Assembly: GCA_937967425.1 (NCBI GenBank)
Contig: CALBST010000418.1
Location: forward strand, 1 to 5,537
Direction of reading: 5' to 3'
Origin: an uncultured Caulobacteraceae bacterium
GTDB lineage: Bacteria > Pseudomonadota > Alphaproteobacteria > Caulobacterales > TH1-2
Length of the DNA: 5,537 nt
The position numbers and the translations under genes are program-made. Shown here piece after piece: positions 1 through 5,522 of the stretch. A model generated the notes under the pieces. The model was not told where the DNA came from, did not search any database, and was given only the letters and a program-made list of their open reading frames with translations. Each line of letters starts with the position of its first letter. The first letter of the stretch is position 1.

Positions 1-270
1 TTCGCCGTCGGGGTCACGATCAACGACGTCCATGACGCCGGATTCCGGCAGTGCTTGCGCATCGGCGTAGCGTTTGCGGCCGGTGCGGCCGAGCGCGCCG
101 GACTCTTCTAGCTCGCGCAGGATATGGCGCAGCTCTTTCTTCTGATCGCTGCCGATGCCGAGTTCGCGCGCGATGTCGCGCTTCTGCGCCTTGCCGCCGG
201 CTTTGCGCAGCGCCTCAAGCACGCGCTCGCGGGTGAGGGGTTCGGGGGCTGGTGGTCGGGTCTTTGCCAT
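1..270 (-). CDS. rnr: Ribonuclease R, N-terminal 90 residues (runs off the left edge)
   Basis: The reading frame is open from ATG at 268-270 to the window edge, so only the first 90 residues are present. RNase R is a processive 3'-to-5' exoribonuclease of the RNB family that degrades structured RNA in the cytoplasm. Seen: a basic, Pro-rich leader (residues 1-12), then a winged-helix-like segment (about 13-70) containing RERVLEALRKAGGKAQKRDI and RELGIGSDQKKELRHILREL. After it, ALPESGVMDVVDRDPDGE (73-90) looks like the first strands of the cold-shock/OB domain that precedes the RNB domain. The catalytic Asp residues lie outside the window. Position downstream of topA fits the usual alphaproteobacterial order plsY-dprA-topA-rnr and supports the call. 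The start is favoured because the frame begins right after a purine-rich GGAGG-containing stretch, which is itself part of a hairpin (see 274-295). Family assignment is from recognition of the N-terminal domain and context only. Confidence 0.82.
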   Translation of the reverse strand, partial: MAKTRPPAPEPLTRERVLEALRKAGGKAQKRDIARELGIGSDQKKELRHILRELEESGALGRTGRKRYADAQALPESGVMDVVDRDPDGE

Positions 271-273
271 TAT

Positions 274-295
274 CCCCTCCCCTTGAGGGGAGGGG
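274..295 (-). promoter_or_regulatory. Hairpin containing the likely rnr ribosome binding site
   Basis: In the rnr direction the message reads CCCCTCCCCT, a short turn, AGGGGAGGGG, then ATA and the ATG start. The two ten-base arms (274-283 and 286-295) are perfectly complementary. The only Shine-Dalgarno-like sequence, GGAGG (complement of 276-280), sits five bases before the ATG and lies inside the 3' arm, so in the folded RNA it would be paired. The geometry is seen directly; an effect on rnr translation is inferred. Confidence 0.5.
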
Positions 296-312
296 GCAGG
301 GGGTAGGGTGAA
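274..312 (+). repeat. REP-like palindromic repeat, copy 1
   Basis: This is a GC-rich stem (arms 274-283 and 286-295) followed by a G-rich tail: GGGGG, CA, GGGGG, TA, GGG, TGAA, ending at 312. Aligned without gaps to the reverse complement of 559-597, it matches at 34 of 39 positions. The differences are at 281, 288, 297, 298 and 305, and those at 281 and 288 lie opposite each other in the stem and preserve pairing. The tail points away from rnr, toward the other copy. Short dispersed palindromes of this type, with a stem plus a G-rich or C-rich tail, are common between genes in alphaproteobacteria. The family label is inference because only two copies are visible here. Confidence 0.75.
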
Positions 313-558
313 GCGCTATGTGCGATCATTGTTCTTCATTGCATTCCAGATGATGAGGCCAAGGTCGTACGCCACCACGTAGGTTCCCCACATCGCAGCA
401 AGTAGTTGGCGTCGTCCCATCTGAAGACTGGGCCGCTATTCAATCCGACTATTCGGAAAACGATCACGAGCAACCATGCCGGCAAAACAGTATGCCAGCT
501 GAAACCACATTTGCTTGCGCTGCAATCACGATTGCATGTTATCCGGTTGTAGGCGAGG
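313..558. other. Intergenic segment enclosed by two inverted repeats, no confident gene
   Basis: These 246 bases separate topA from rnr. By hand count the 311-560 interval is about 51% GC, clearly below the flanking genes. On the minus strand one frame holds an ATG reading frame at 510-436 (24 residues, starting MWFQLAYCFAGMVARD) that ends in TAG. Six codons later, in the same frame, another runs from ATG 420 to TAG 316 (34 residues). The second contains a hydrophobic stretch, LLAAMWGTYVVAYDLGLIIW, able to span a membrane, followed by a polar end. Neither has a convincing ribosome binding site. A longer 75-codon frame (563-336) exists in another phase but has no recognisable features. The segment may be a decayed small gene or plain spacer; I do not assign a function. 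Confidence 0.35.
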
Positions 559-597
559 TTCACCCCACCCCCAACCCCCTCCTCTCAAGAGGAGGGG
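559..597 (-). repeat. REP-like palindromic repeat, copy 2 (inverted relative to copy 1)
   Basis: Perfect arms CCCCCTCCTCT (575-585) and AGAGGAGGGGG (588-598) form a hairpin of ten or eleven pairs. Reading the minus strand, the stem is followed by GGGGG, TT, GGGGG, TG, GGG, TGAA, the same tail as copy 1. The stem begins about ten bases past the topA stop codon. It has no run of T after the stem on the topA strand, so it is not a classical intrinsic terminator, although a stem this strong just past a stop codon could protect the 3' end or slow polymerase. The tail points inward, so the two copies form an inverted pair around 313-558. Confidence 0.75.
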
Positions 598-607
598 GCT
601 TTGAGGG

Positions 608-3256
608 TCAGCCCTTCGCACTCTTCTTGAGCGCTGCCTTCTTGGCAGCGGTTTTCGCCGGCGCCTTTTTCGCAACCGCCTTCTTCGCGGCCGGCTTCTT
701 CGGCGCGGTTTCCTTCTTCGGAGCCGCTGCCTTCTTCGCTGGCGCTTTCTTTCTCTTCTTGCCGCCGCCAGCTTCCGCACGCGCGGCCAGCAGCGAAAGC
801 GCTTCATCCGCCGTGATGTCTTCCGGCTTCTTGTCCTTCGGCACGTTGGCGTTGGTTTCGCCGTCTGTGATGTACGGGCCGTAGCGGCCGTTCAAGACAC
901 GCACCGGTTTTCCGGTCACCGGGCTCTCGCCGAACTCCTTGATCGGCGGGGCGGGGGCGCGGCCGAAGCGGCCTTTGCCGCCGCCAGCTTTCTTCTCTTC
1001 GATCAGAGCGACGGCGCGGTTCATCTGAATTTCGTGCACGTCGTCGGCGCCGGGCAGGTTCACGTAGAGATTGCCCATTTTGATGTACGGCCCGAAGCGG
1101 CCGATGTTGGCGACAATCGGTTCGTTCTCGCTCGGGTGCATGCCGATCGTGCGCGGCAGCGAAAGCAATTTGATCGCGGTCTCCAAGCTTACGTCCGTCG
1201 GCGCCTGGCCCTTCGGCACGCTCGCGCGCTTCGGTTTATCCGGATCGTCTGGATTCGGTGTTTCGAAATACGCGCCGAAGCGGCCGCTCTTCAGAAGGAT
1301 TGGACCGTTAGGGCCATCGCCGACGAGTAGTCCGTCGGACGGGATCGCTTGCTCAGCTTCGTCGCCCCCCGCCAGTGGACGCGTGAATTTGCACGGCGGA
1401 TCGCCGTTATAGTTCGAGCAACCGACGAAGGCGCCGTACTTGCCGAGGCGCAGCGAAAGCTGGCCGACATTGCAGAGCGGGCAGAGGCGCGCGTCCTTGC
1501 CGTCTTCGCGCGGCGGGAAGATGTGGGGCCCGAGCACTTCATTGAGAGTGTCGAGCACCTGCGTGATGCGCAGATCGCCGATCTCTGTGATGGCGCCGTT
1601 GAAGTCCTTCCAGAAGTCGCGCATCAGCTTCTTCCAGTTGAGTTCGCCGGCGCTGACTTGGTCGAGCTGGGTTTCGAGATCGGCGGTGAAGTCGTATTCG
1701 ACGTACTTGCCGAAGAAGTTTTCGAGAAACGCGATGACGAGACGGCCGCGGTCATCCGGGATGAAGCGGTTCTTGTCCATCTTCACATAATTGCGTTCGC
1801 GCAGCTTCTCGAGGATCGCCGCGTAGGTCGAAGGCCGGCCGATGCCGAGCTCTTCGAGCTTCTTGACGAGCGAGGCTTCCGAATAGCGCGGCGGCGGTTC
1901 GGTGAAGTGCTGATCGGCCTTCACGTCTTCGACTTTGACGCTCTCGCCTTGCTTCAGTTGCGGCAGGCGGCGGTTTTCTTCGTCTTCCTCGTCGTCGCGG
2001 CCTTCCTGGTAGAGCTTCAAGAAGCCGTCGAAGAGGATGACTTGGCCGGTGGCGCGGAGTTCAACTTTGCCAGTCGGCTCGGTGAAATCGACGCTGGTGC
2101 GTTCGATCGACGCCGCTTCCATTTGGCTGGCGACGGCGCGCTTCCAGACGAGATCGTAGAGCTTCGCCTGGTCGCCATCGAGATGCAGCGATTGCGGCGT
2201 GTTTGTCGGATCGGTCGGGCGGATGGCTTCGTGCGCTTCCTGCGCGTTCTTGACCTTCGAGACGTACTTGCGCGGCTCGGCCGGCACATAATTGTTGCCG
2301 AACTGGCTGCCGATGGCGGTGCGCAATTCGCGGATCGCGCCTTCGTCCATGCTGACGCCGTCGGTACGCATGTAGGTGATGTGGCCGGATTCGTAGAGGC
2401 GCTGCGCGGTTTGCATTGTGCGCGAGGCGTTGAAGCCGAGCTTGCGGGCGGCTTCCTGTTGCAGCGTCGAGGTCGTGAATGGCGGCGGCGGATTGCGGCG
2501 CGTGGGCTTCGCCTCAACGGCGCTGACCGTAAACTTGCCGTTCTTCACCGCGTCGCGCGCGGCGTGCGCCATCTCCTGGTTCTCGATGTCCAGACGCTTC
2601 AGTTTCTTGCCTTCGAAAGCCGAGAGGCGCGCCGTGAAGCTCTCATTGCGCAGCGAGAGCATCGATGCGTCGACCGACCAGTATTCTTGCGGCTTGAAGC
2701 GTTCTATCTCGACTTCGCGGTCGACGATGATGCGCAGCGCCACCGACTGGACGCGGCCGGCCGAGCGTGAACCGGGGAGCTTGCGCCACAGCACCGGCGA
2801 AAGCGTGAAGCCGACGAGGTAATCGAGGGCGCGGCGGGCCAGATAGGCGTCCACCAGCTCCATATCGATGTCGCGCGGGGCGGCCATCGCGGCTTGGATG
2901 GCCGGCTTGGTGATGGCGTTGAAGGTGACGCGTTTGACGCTCTTGCCCTTCAGCGCCTTCTTCTGATTGAGCGCTTCTAGGACGTGCCAGGAGATGGCTT
3001 CGCCTTCGCGGTCGGGGTCGGTCGCCAGGATCAGATTGTCGGCGCCCTTCATGGCGTCGGCGATGGCTTTGACGTGCTTGGAGGACTTGGGGTCGATCTC
3101 CCAGGCCATGGCGAAATCGTCGTCCGGCTTCACCGAGCCGTCCTTGGGCGGCAGATCCCGGATGTGGCCGTACGAGGCCAGGACCGTATAGTCCTTGCCC
3201 AAATACTTGTTGATTGTCTTGGCCTTAGCCGGGGATTCGACGACGACGACGTTCAT
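608..3256 (-). CDS. topA: DNA topoisomerase I (type IA), 882 residues
   Basis: The enzyme relaxes negatively supercoiled DNA by single-strand passage through a 5'-phosphotyrosyl intermediate. Toprim domain: Glu7 in VVVVESPAKAKTI and the acidic triad D80-x-D82-x-E84 in ATDPDREGEA. Core: SAGRVQSVALRIIVDRE (165-181) and the catalytic Tyr295 in GHITYMRTDG. Further core motifs are EAHEAIRPTDP (340-350) and LGIGRPSTYA (470-479). C-terminal part: one four-cysteine zinc ribbon (C592, C595, C613, C622), fewer than the three of E. coli TopA. It is followed by three repeat modules marked GRFGAY, GRFGPY and GRYGPY (about 658, 719 and 790), then a 50-residue tail (833-882) with 20 Lys and 17 Ala. Start: the frame can be extended 21 codons to a TTG at 3319, but the ATG at 3256 places the protein exactly at the conserved MNVVVVESPAKAK beginning, and the upstream residues are not family-like. 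No strong ribosome binding site precedes this ATG. The small gene on the other strand separates topA from dprA, suggesting a separate promoter. Confidence 0.97.
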   Translation of the reverse strand: MNVVVVESPAKAKTINKYLGKDYTVLASYGHIRDLPPKDGSVKPDDDFAMAWEIDPKSSKHVKAIADAMKGADNLILATDPDREGEAISWHVLEALNQKKALKGKSVKRVTFNAITKPAIQAAMAAPRDIDMELVDAYLARRALDYLVGFTLSPVLWRKLPGSRSAGRVQSVALRIIVDREVEIERFKPQEYWSVDASMLSLRNESFTARLSAFEGKKLKRLDIENQEMAHAARDAVKNGKFTVSAVEAKPTRRNPPPPFTTSTLQQEAARKLGFNASRTMQTAQRLYESGHITYMRTDGVSMDEGAIRELRTAIGSQFGNNYVPAEPRKYVSKVKNAQEAHEAIRPTDPTNTPQSLHLDGDQAKLYDLVWKRAVASQMEAASIERTSVDFTEPTGKVELRATGQVILFDGFLKLYQEGRDDEEDEENRRLPQLKQGESVKVEDVKADQHFTEPPPRYSEASLVKKLEELGIGRPSTYAAILEKLRERNYVKMDKNRFIPDDRGRLVIAFLENFFGKYVEYDFTADLETQLDQVSAGELNWKKLMRDFWKDFNGAITEIGDLRITQVLDTLNEVLGPHIFPPREDGKDARLCPLCNVGQLSLRLGKYGAFVGCSNYNGDPPCKFTRPLAGGDEAEQAIPSDGLLVGDGPNGPILLKSGRFGAYFETPNPDDPDKPKRASVPKGQAPTDVSLETAIKLLSLPRTIGMHPSENEPIVANIGRFGPYIKMGNLYVNLPGADDVHEIQMNRAVALIEEKKAGGGKGRFGRAPAPPIKEFGESPVTGKPVRVLNGRYGPYITDGETNANVPKDKKPEDITADEALSLLAARAEAGGGKKRKKAPAKKAAAPKKETAPKKPAAKKAVAKKAPAKTAAKKAALKKSAKG

Positions 3257-3290
3257 TCTGGACGGGGGCTTTCGCGGAAAAACGGGCCGG

Positions 3291-3319
3291 AAACTGGGGG
3301 CGGTGACCCCCTCTGTCAA
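3291..3319 (-). promoter_or_regulatory. Candidate topA promoter with consensus -35
   Basis: The minus strand carries a perfect TTGACA at 3319-3314. A 17-base spacing leads to CAGTTT (3296-3291), which is a poor -10 match. Transcription from it would give a leader of roughly 30 bases before the topA ATG. The spacer holds GGGGG-TCACCG-CCCCC (3311-3296), a small dyad that could pair or bind a protein. The hexamer is seen; promoter function is inference, weakened by the -10. Confidence 0.25.
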
Positions 3320-3432
3320 CGCGCGCAGATGAGGCCGGGGCCGTCTTTATGCGAGAGGGGGGCTAATTTTCCCTTGTAGGCCCGTTGGTTAGCACAGGGT
3401 TCAGAAATCTAGCCGCTGCAACTGGAGCGTGC

Positions 3433-3452
3433 TAATATGCAATTATAAATTG
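3433..3452 (+). promoter_or_regulatory. AT-rich promoter/operator candidate between topA and the small gene
   Basis: In an otherwise GC-rich region this stretch reads TAATATG followed by CAATT-ATA-AATTG, a dyad with five-base arms (3440-3444 and 3448-3452). On the plus strand it offers TATAAA (3444-3449) as a -10 for the 57-codon gene beginning 15 bases further on; on the minus strand the same bases read TATAAT, a perfect -10 hexamer facing topA. No good -35 was found at the right distance on either strand. It may be a shared divergent promoter region or an operator; confidence is low. Confidence 0.3.
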
Positions 3453-3464
3453 TGTGGGTGAAGA

Positions 3465-3638
3465 ATGGCTGAGGCTGACCTGGATGGCGGAACAAACGGC
3501 GCTCCGACTAGAAGCGAGGTCGCAGAATACGTCCACGACCTGGTCAGCCAACTCGCTTGCATGGCCCGGAGCGCTGGTCTGAACGAGACGGCGGACGCGC
3601 TGGCCAAAGTGCGTGCGGTCGTTGAGGGCGAGTTCTGA
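3465..3638 (+). CDS. Small hypothetical protein, 57 residues, opposite strand to its neighbours
   Basis: The frame runs from ATG 3465 to TGA 3636-3638. It begins MAEADLDGGTNGAPTRSE, a flexible polar start, and continues with VAEYVHDLVSQLACMARSAG and a segment ending LAKVRAVVEGEF. Residues 17-55 look like two amphipathic helices split at about Gly39-Asn40. There is no signal peptide or membrane segment; it contains one Cys (32) and is acidic overall, so a small cytoplasmic protein is likely. A weak GGTGAAG ribosome binding site lies just upstream, and an AT-rich -10-like sequence precedes it. It is convergent with dprA (14 bases between stops) and divergent from topA. The pattern EYVxDLxxxLAxMARxxGL resembles short uncharacterised proteins I recall from other alphaproteobacteria, but I cannot verify that and give no function. 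Support for a real gene: coherent helical composition, start signals, and a good fit to a gap that is otherwise empty. Confidence 0.65.
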   Translation: MAEADLDGGTNGAPTRSEVAEYVHDLVSQLACMARSAGLNETADALAKVRAVVEGEF

Positions 3639-3652
3639 TCGGATCGTACGGC

Positions 3653-4747
3653 CTAGGTGAAGGCGGCGCGCGCCTGCGCGGCGTAGCCACCGGGCAGAGA
3701 CGCGGCGCGGCCCTCTAACTCAAGTTCCGTCAGTGCGGCAGCGACTGCGCCGGCGGGAGCTTCGACCAAACGCGCCAGATCGTTCACATGGATCGGCGTA
3801 GGCGAGAGCAGCGCTGCGATCTTCTTCGGCAGTCCGGGGAGCATCGTTGGCGGCTCTGCGTCAGCAAACAAAGGCCCGGCCGAGAGCGGGCGCAGAGGTG
3901 GCGCGCTGTCGCCGATTGCAGCGATCACATCGGCCGCGTCTTCGATCAGAGTGGCGCCTTGCTTAATCAAAGCGTTCGAGCCGCGCGCGCGTGGATCGAG
4001 TGGCGAGCCGGGCGCGGCCATGACCTCGCGCCCCTGATCGGCTGCGGCGCGTGCGGTGATGAGGGAGCCGGAGCGCAGCGCGGCCTCGATGATAACCACG
4101 GCGCGCGACACGCCGGAGATGATCGAGTTGCGGCGCGGAAAGTCACGCGCGCGAGGCACGCTGCCGAGCGGCGCTTCGGTGATCACCGCGCCTTGCGTGC
4201 AGAGTTCGTCGTGCAGTTTGAGATTCTGGGGCGGGTAAGGATGATCGAGGCCGCCGGCCAGCACGCCGACTGTCCCTGTCGTCAGTGCGCCGCGATGGGC
4301 GGCGGCGTCGACGCCGCGCGCCAGCCCTGAAACGATCGTGAACCCGGCTTGGCCCAGATCGGCGGCGATGCGCTCCGCGAGCATCAGCGCCGAACCCGAG
4401 CCTTCGCGTGACCCGACAATCGCAACCGCCGGCCGCTTCAACCATTTGGGATCGCCGCGTAGCGCGATCAGTGGCGGCGGCGCATCGAGTTGCGCCAGCA
4501 GCGGCGGATAATCGGGCTCGCAGCAGGCGATGAGCCGGGCGCCAAGCGCTTCGACGCCTTCGATCTCGGCGTGGGCGCGCTCCTCGGGCTGGGCGCTCAG
4601 GTTGGAAACGCGCGGCAGAGCCTCAAGCGCGGCGGCGGCCGTGCGGAAGCGCGCAATTAAGCGATGGAATGTAAGCGGCCCAATCCGCGGCGTGCGCGCC
4701 AGCCGCGTCCAAGCGATCAGCTCAGGACGCGACAGTGAGCGGGTCAT
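3653..4747 (-). CDS. dprA: DNA-processing protein A (DprA/Smf), 364 residues
   Basis: DprA binds incoming single-stranded DNA and loads RecA during natural transformation; it is also conserved in many species not known to be competent. N-terminal helical SAM/HhH-like segment: residues about 8-45, with RIGPLTFHRLIARF. Extended Rossmann core, about 70-280: VAIVGSREGSG (108-118), SGLARGVDAAAHRGAL (140-155), RRNSIISGVSRAVVIIEA (205-222), RSGSLITARAAADQGREVMA (225-244), and APGSPLDPRARGSNALIKQG (245-264). A short Pro-rich linker (283-305) leads to a C-terminal winged-helix domain (about 306-364) with LPKKIAALLSPTPIHVNDLA. All DprA signature segments are present and the length is normal. The ATG start overlaps the plsY stop as ATGA (4744-4747), indicating co-transcription and probable translational coupling. 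No com genes are visible in this window, so a role in competence here cannot be judged. Confidence 0.96.
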   Translation of the reverse strand: MTRSLSRPELIAWTRLARTPRIGPLTFHRLIARFRTAAAALEALPRVSNLSAQPEERAHAEIEGVEALGARLIACCEPDYPPLLAQLDAPPPLIALRGDPKWLKRPAVAIVGSREGSGSALMLAERIAADLGQAGFTIVSGLARGVDAAAHRGALTTGTVGVLAGGLDHPYPPQNLKLHDELCTQGAVITEAPLGSVPRARDFPRRNSIISGVSRAVVIIEAALRSGSLITARAAADQGREVMAAPGSPLDPRARGSNALIKQGATLIEDAADVIAAIGDSAPPLRPLSAGPLFADAEPPTMLPGLPKKIAALLSPTPIHVNDLARLVEAPAGAVAAALTELELEGRAASLPGGYAAQARAAFT

Positions 4748-5445
4748 GCTTCCGGCTTGGGTTCGGGCGGCGGCTCGGACGCGGTTTCGGCGACAACAGG
4801 CGCTGGCGCGGCGGACACGGGCTCCTCCGCCGCCTTCTTCTCACCCATGCGCGGCTCCGTGCCGGCGCGCAGACGTGCGATGTTTGCCGCGTGACGCCAG
4901 AAGATCAGCACAGCGAGCGCGACAAGGCAGATGATCTCCGCTGTCGAATAGCCGCCAACGAAGGCGAGGATCGGCGCCAGCGTCACTGATACCAGCGCCG
5001 CGAGTGACGAGATGCGGAACATCATCGCGACGGCAAGCCAGGTGATGCCGATGACAACGCCAAGCGGCGGCATGCCCACAAGCAGCAGGCCGAAATAGGT
5101 GGCGACGCCCTTGCCGCCTTTGAATTGCAGCCAGACCGGAAAGCAATGGCCGATAAAGGCGGCAAAGCCCGCGACGAGGCCCAGTTCAATCTGGAACGGC
5201 GCGTCAGTGCCGACGATCAGCCGCGCCAAGAAGAGCGCGATGCCGGCCTTGCCCGCATCGAGCACCAGCGTGGCAAGCGCGATGTCTTTCCTGCCAGTGC
5301 GCAGAACATTGGTCGCGCCAATATTGCCGGAACCGATCGCGCGGATGTCGCCGAGGCCCGCGGCCTTGGTCAGCACCAAGCCGAACGGGATCGAGCCCAG
5401 GAGATAGCCGCCAACCGCGGCGAGAATGAAATAAAGCGTCAGCAC
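4744..5445 (-). CDS. plsY: Glycerol-3-phosphate acyltransferase PlsY, 233 residues
   Basis: PlsY is the inner-membrane enzyme that transfers the acyl group of acyl-phosphate to glycerol-3-phosphate, giving lysophosphatidic acid, the first step of phospholipid synthesis in the PlsX/PlsY route. Seen: GSIPFG (17-22) in the first membrane helix, GSGNIGATNVLRTGR (38-52), and GHCFPVWLQFKGGKGVAT (99-116), the three characteristic conserved segments. Near the end, FWRHAANIARLRAGTEPR (182-199) matches the conserved cytoplasmic end of the family. Several hydrophobic spans (about 3-25, 55-78, 88-105, 118-142, 148-182) fit a multi-pass protein. Residues 200-233 are a Pro/Ala/Glu-rich extension beyond the usual end, probably disordered. 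Start: an in-frame TAG (5455-5457) lies nine bases upstream of GTG 5445, so GTG is the only sensible start, and AGGA stands at the right distance. It overlaps dprA by four bases. Confidence 0.96.
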   Translation of the reverse strand: MLTLYFILAAVGGYLLGSIPFGLVLTKAAGLGDIRAIGSGNIGATNVLRTGRKDIALATLVLDAGKAGIALFLARLIVGTDAPFQIELGLVAGFAAFIGHCFPVWLQFKGGKGVATYFGLLLVGMPPLGVVIGITWLAVAMMFRISSLAALVSVTLAPILAFVGGYSTAEIICLVALAVLIFWRHAANIARLRAGTEPRMGEKKAAEEPVSAAPAPVVAETASEPPPEPKPEA

Positions 5446-5452
5446 GGGCGCT

Positions 5453-5456
5453 TCCT
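5453..5456 (-). promoter_or_regulatory. plsY ribosome binding site that fixes a GTG start
   Basis: The minus strand reads TTAGGAAGCGCCCGTG. AGGA is seven bases before the GTG, and the TAG inside it closes the plsY frame upstream, so the start cannot lie further out. Confidence 0.75.
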
Positions 5457-5458
5457 AA

Positions 5459-5476
5459 CAGGCGAATGCACGCCTG
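5459..5476. other. Six-pair hairpin directly upstream of the plsY ribosome binding site
   Basis: CAGGCG (5459-5464) and CGCCTG (5471-5476) are perfect inverted repeats around a six-base loop. The stem ends two bases from the AGGA of plsY. There is no T run, so it is not a standard terminator of the upstream gene. It might influence plsY translation or be chance in GC-rich DNA. Confidence 0.35.
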
Positions 5477-5504
5477 TGGAGAGGAGAGTTTGCACGCATG
5501 GAGC

Positions 5505-5522
5505 GCGGGCGTCCTCGCCCGC
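5505..5522. repeat. GC-rich palindrome GCGGGCG-TCCT-CGCCCGC
   Basis: Perfect seven-base arms (5505-5511 and 5516-5522) flank a TCCT loop, preceded by GGAGC. Hairpins of this form between genes are common dispersed repeats in many proteobacterial genomes. It is unrelated in sequence to the two 39-bp repeats near rnr. Only one copy is seen here, so calling it a repeat is inference. The rest of 5446-5537 shows no recognisable end of an upstream gene and no clear promoter. Confidence 0.45.

Noticed and set aside
336..563. 75-codon minus-strand frame in the topA-rnr gap
   Set aside because: It begins in the tail of repeat copy 2, has no ribosome binding site or recognisable feature, and its second half reads out of phase with the more protein-like membrane segment at 420-316.
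575..598. Intrinsic terminator for topA
   Set aside because: The stem is strong but no T run follows on the topA strand; instead a G-rich tail shared with the other repeat follows, so it is called a repeat.
526..807. 93-codon Arg-rich minus-strand frame over the end of topA
   Set aside because: It is a shifted reading of the Lys/Ala tail; the poly-Arg composition is a by-product of the AAG/GCC-rich codons.
1349..2770. 473-codon plus-strand open frame antisense to topA
   Set aside because: It lies entirely within topA, whose full set of catalytic motifs is intact. Long antisense frames are expected from codon bias in high-GC DNA, and its product is low-complexity Ala/Val/Arg/Glu-rich without any family pattern.
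3374..3410. tRNA-like words: GTTGGTTAGCAC resembling a D-arm and GGTTCAGAAATC resembling a T-arm
   Set aside because: The arms are too close together, there is no anticodon stem between them, no acceptor stem pairs, and the T-loop consensus is interrupted.
3788..4330. 180-codon plus-strand frame antisense to dprA
   Set aside because: It is a shadow of dprA; Arg/Ala/Gly-rich with no domain pattern, while the dprA frame carries all family motifs.
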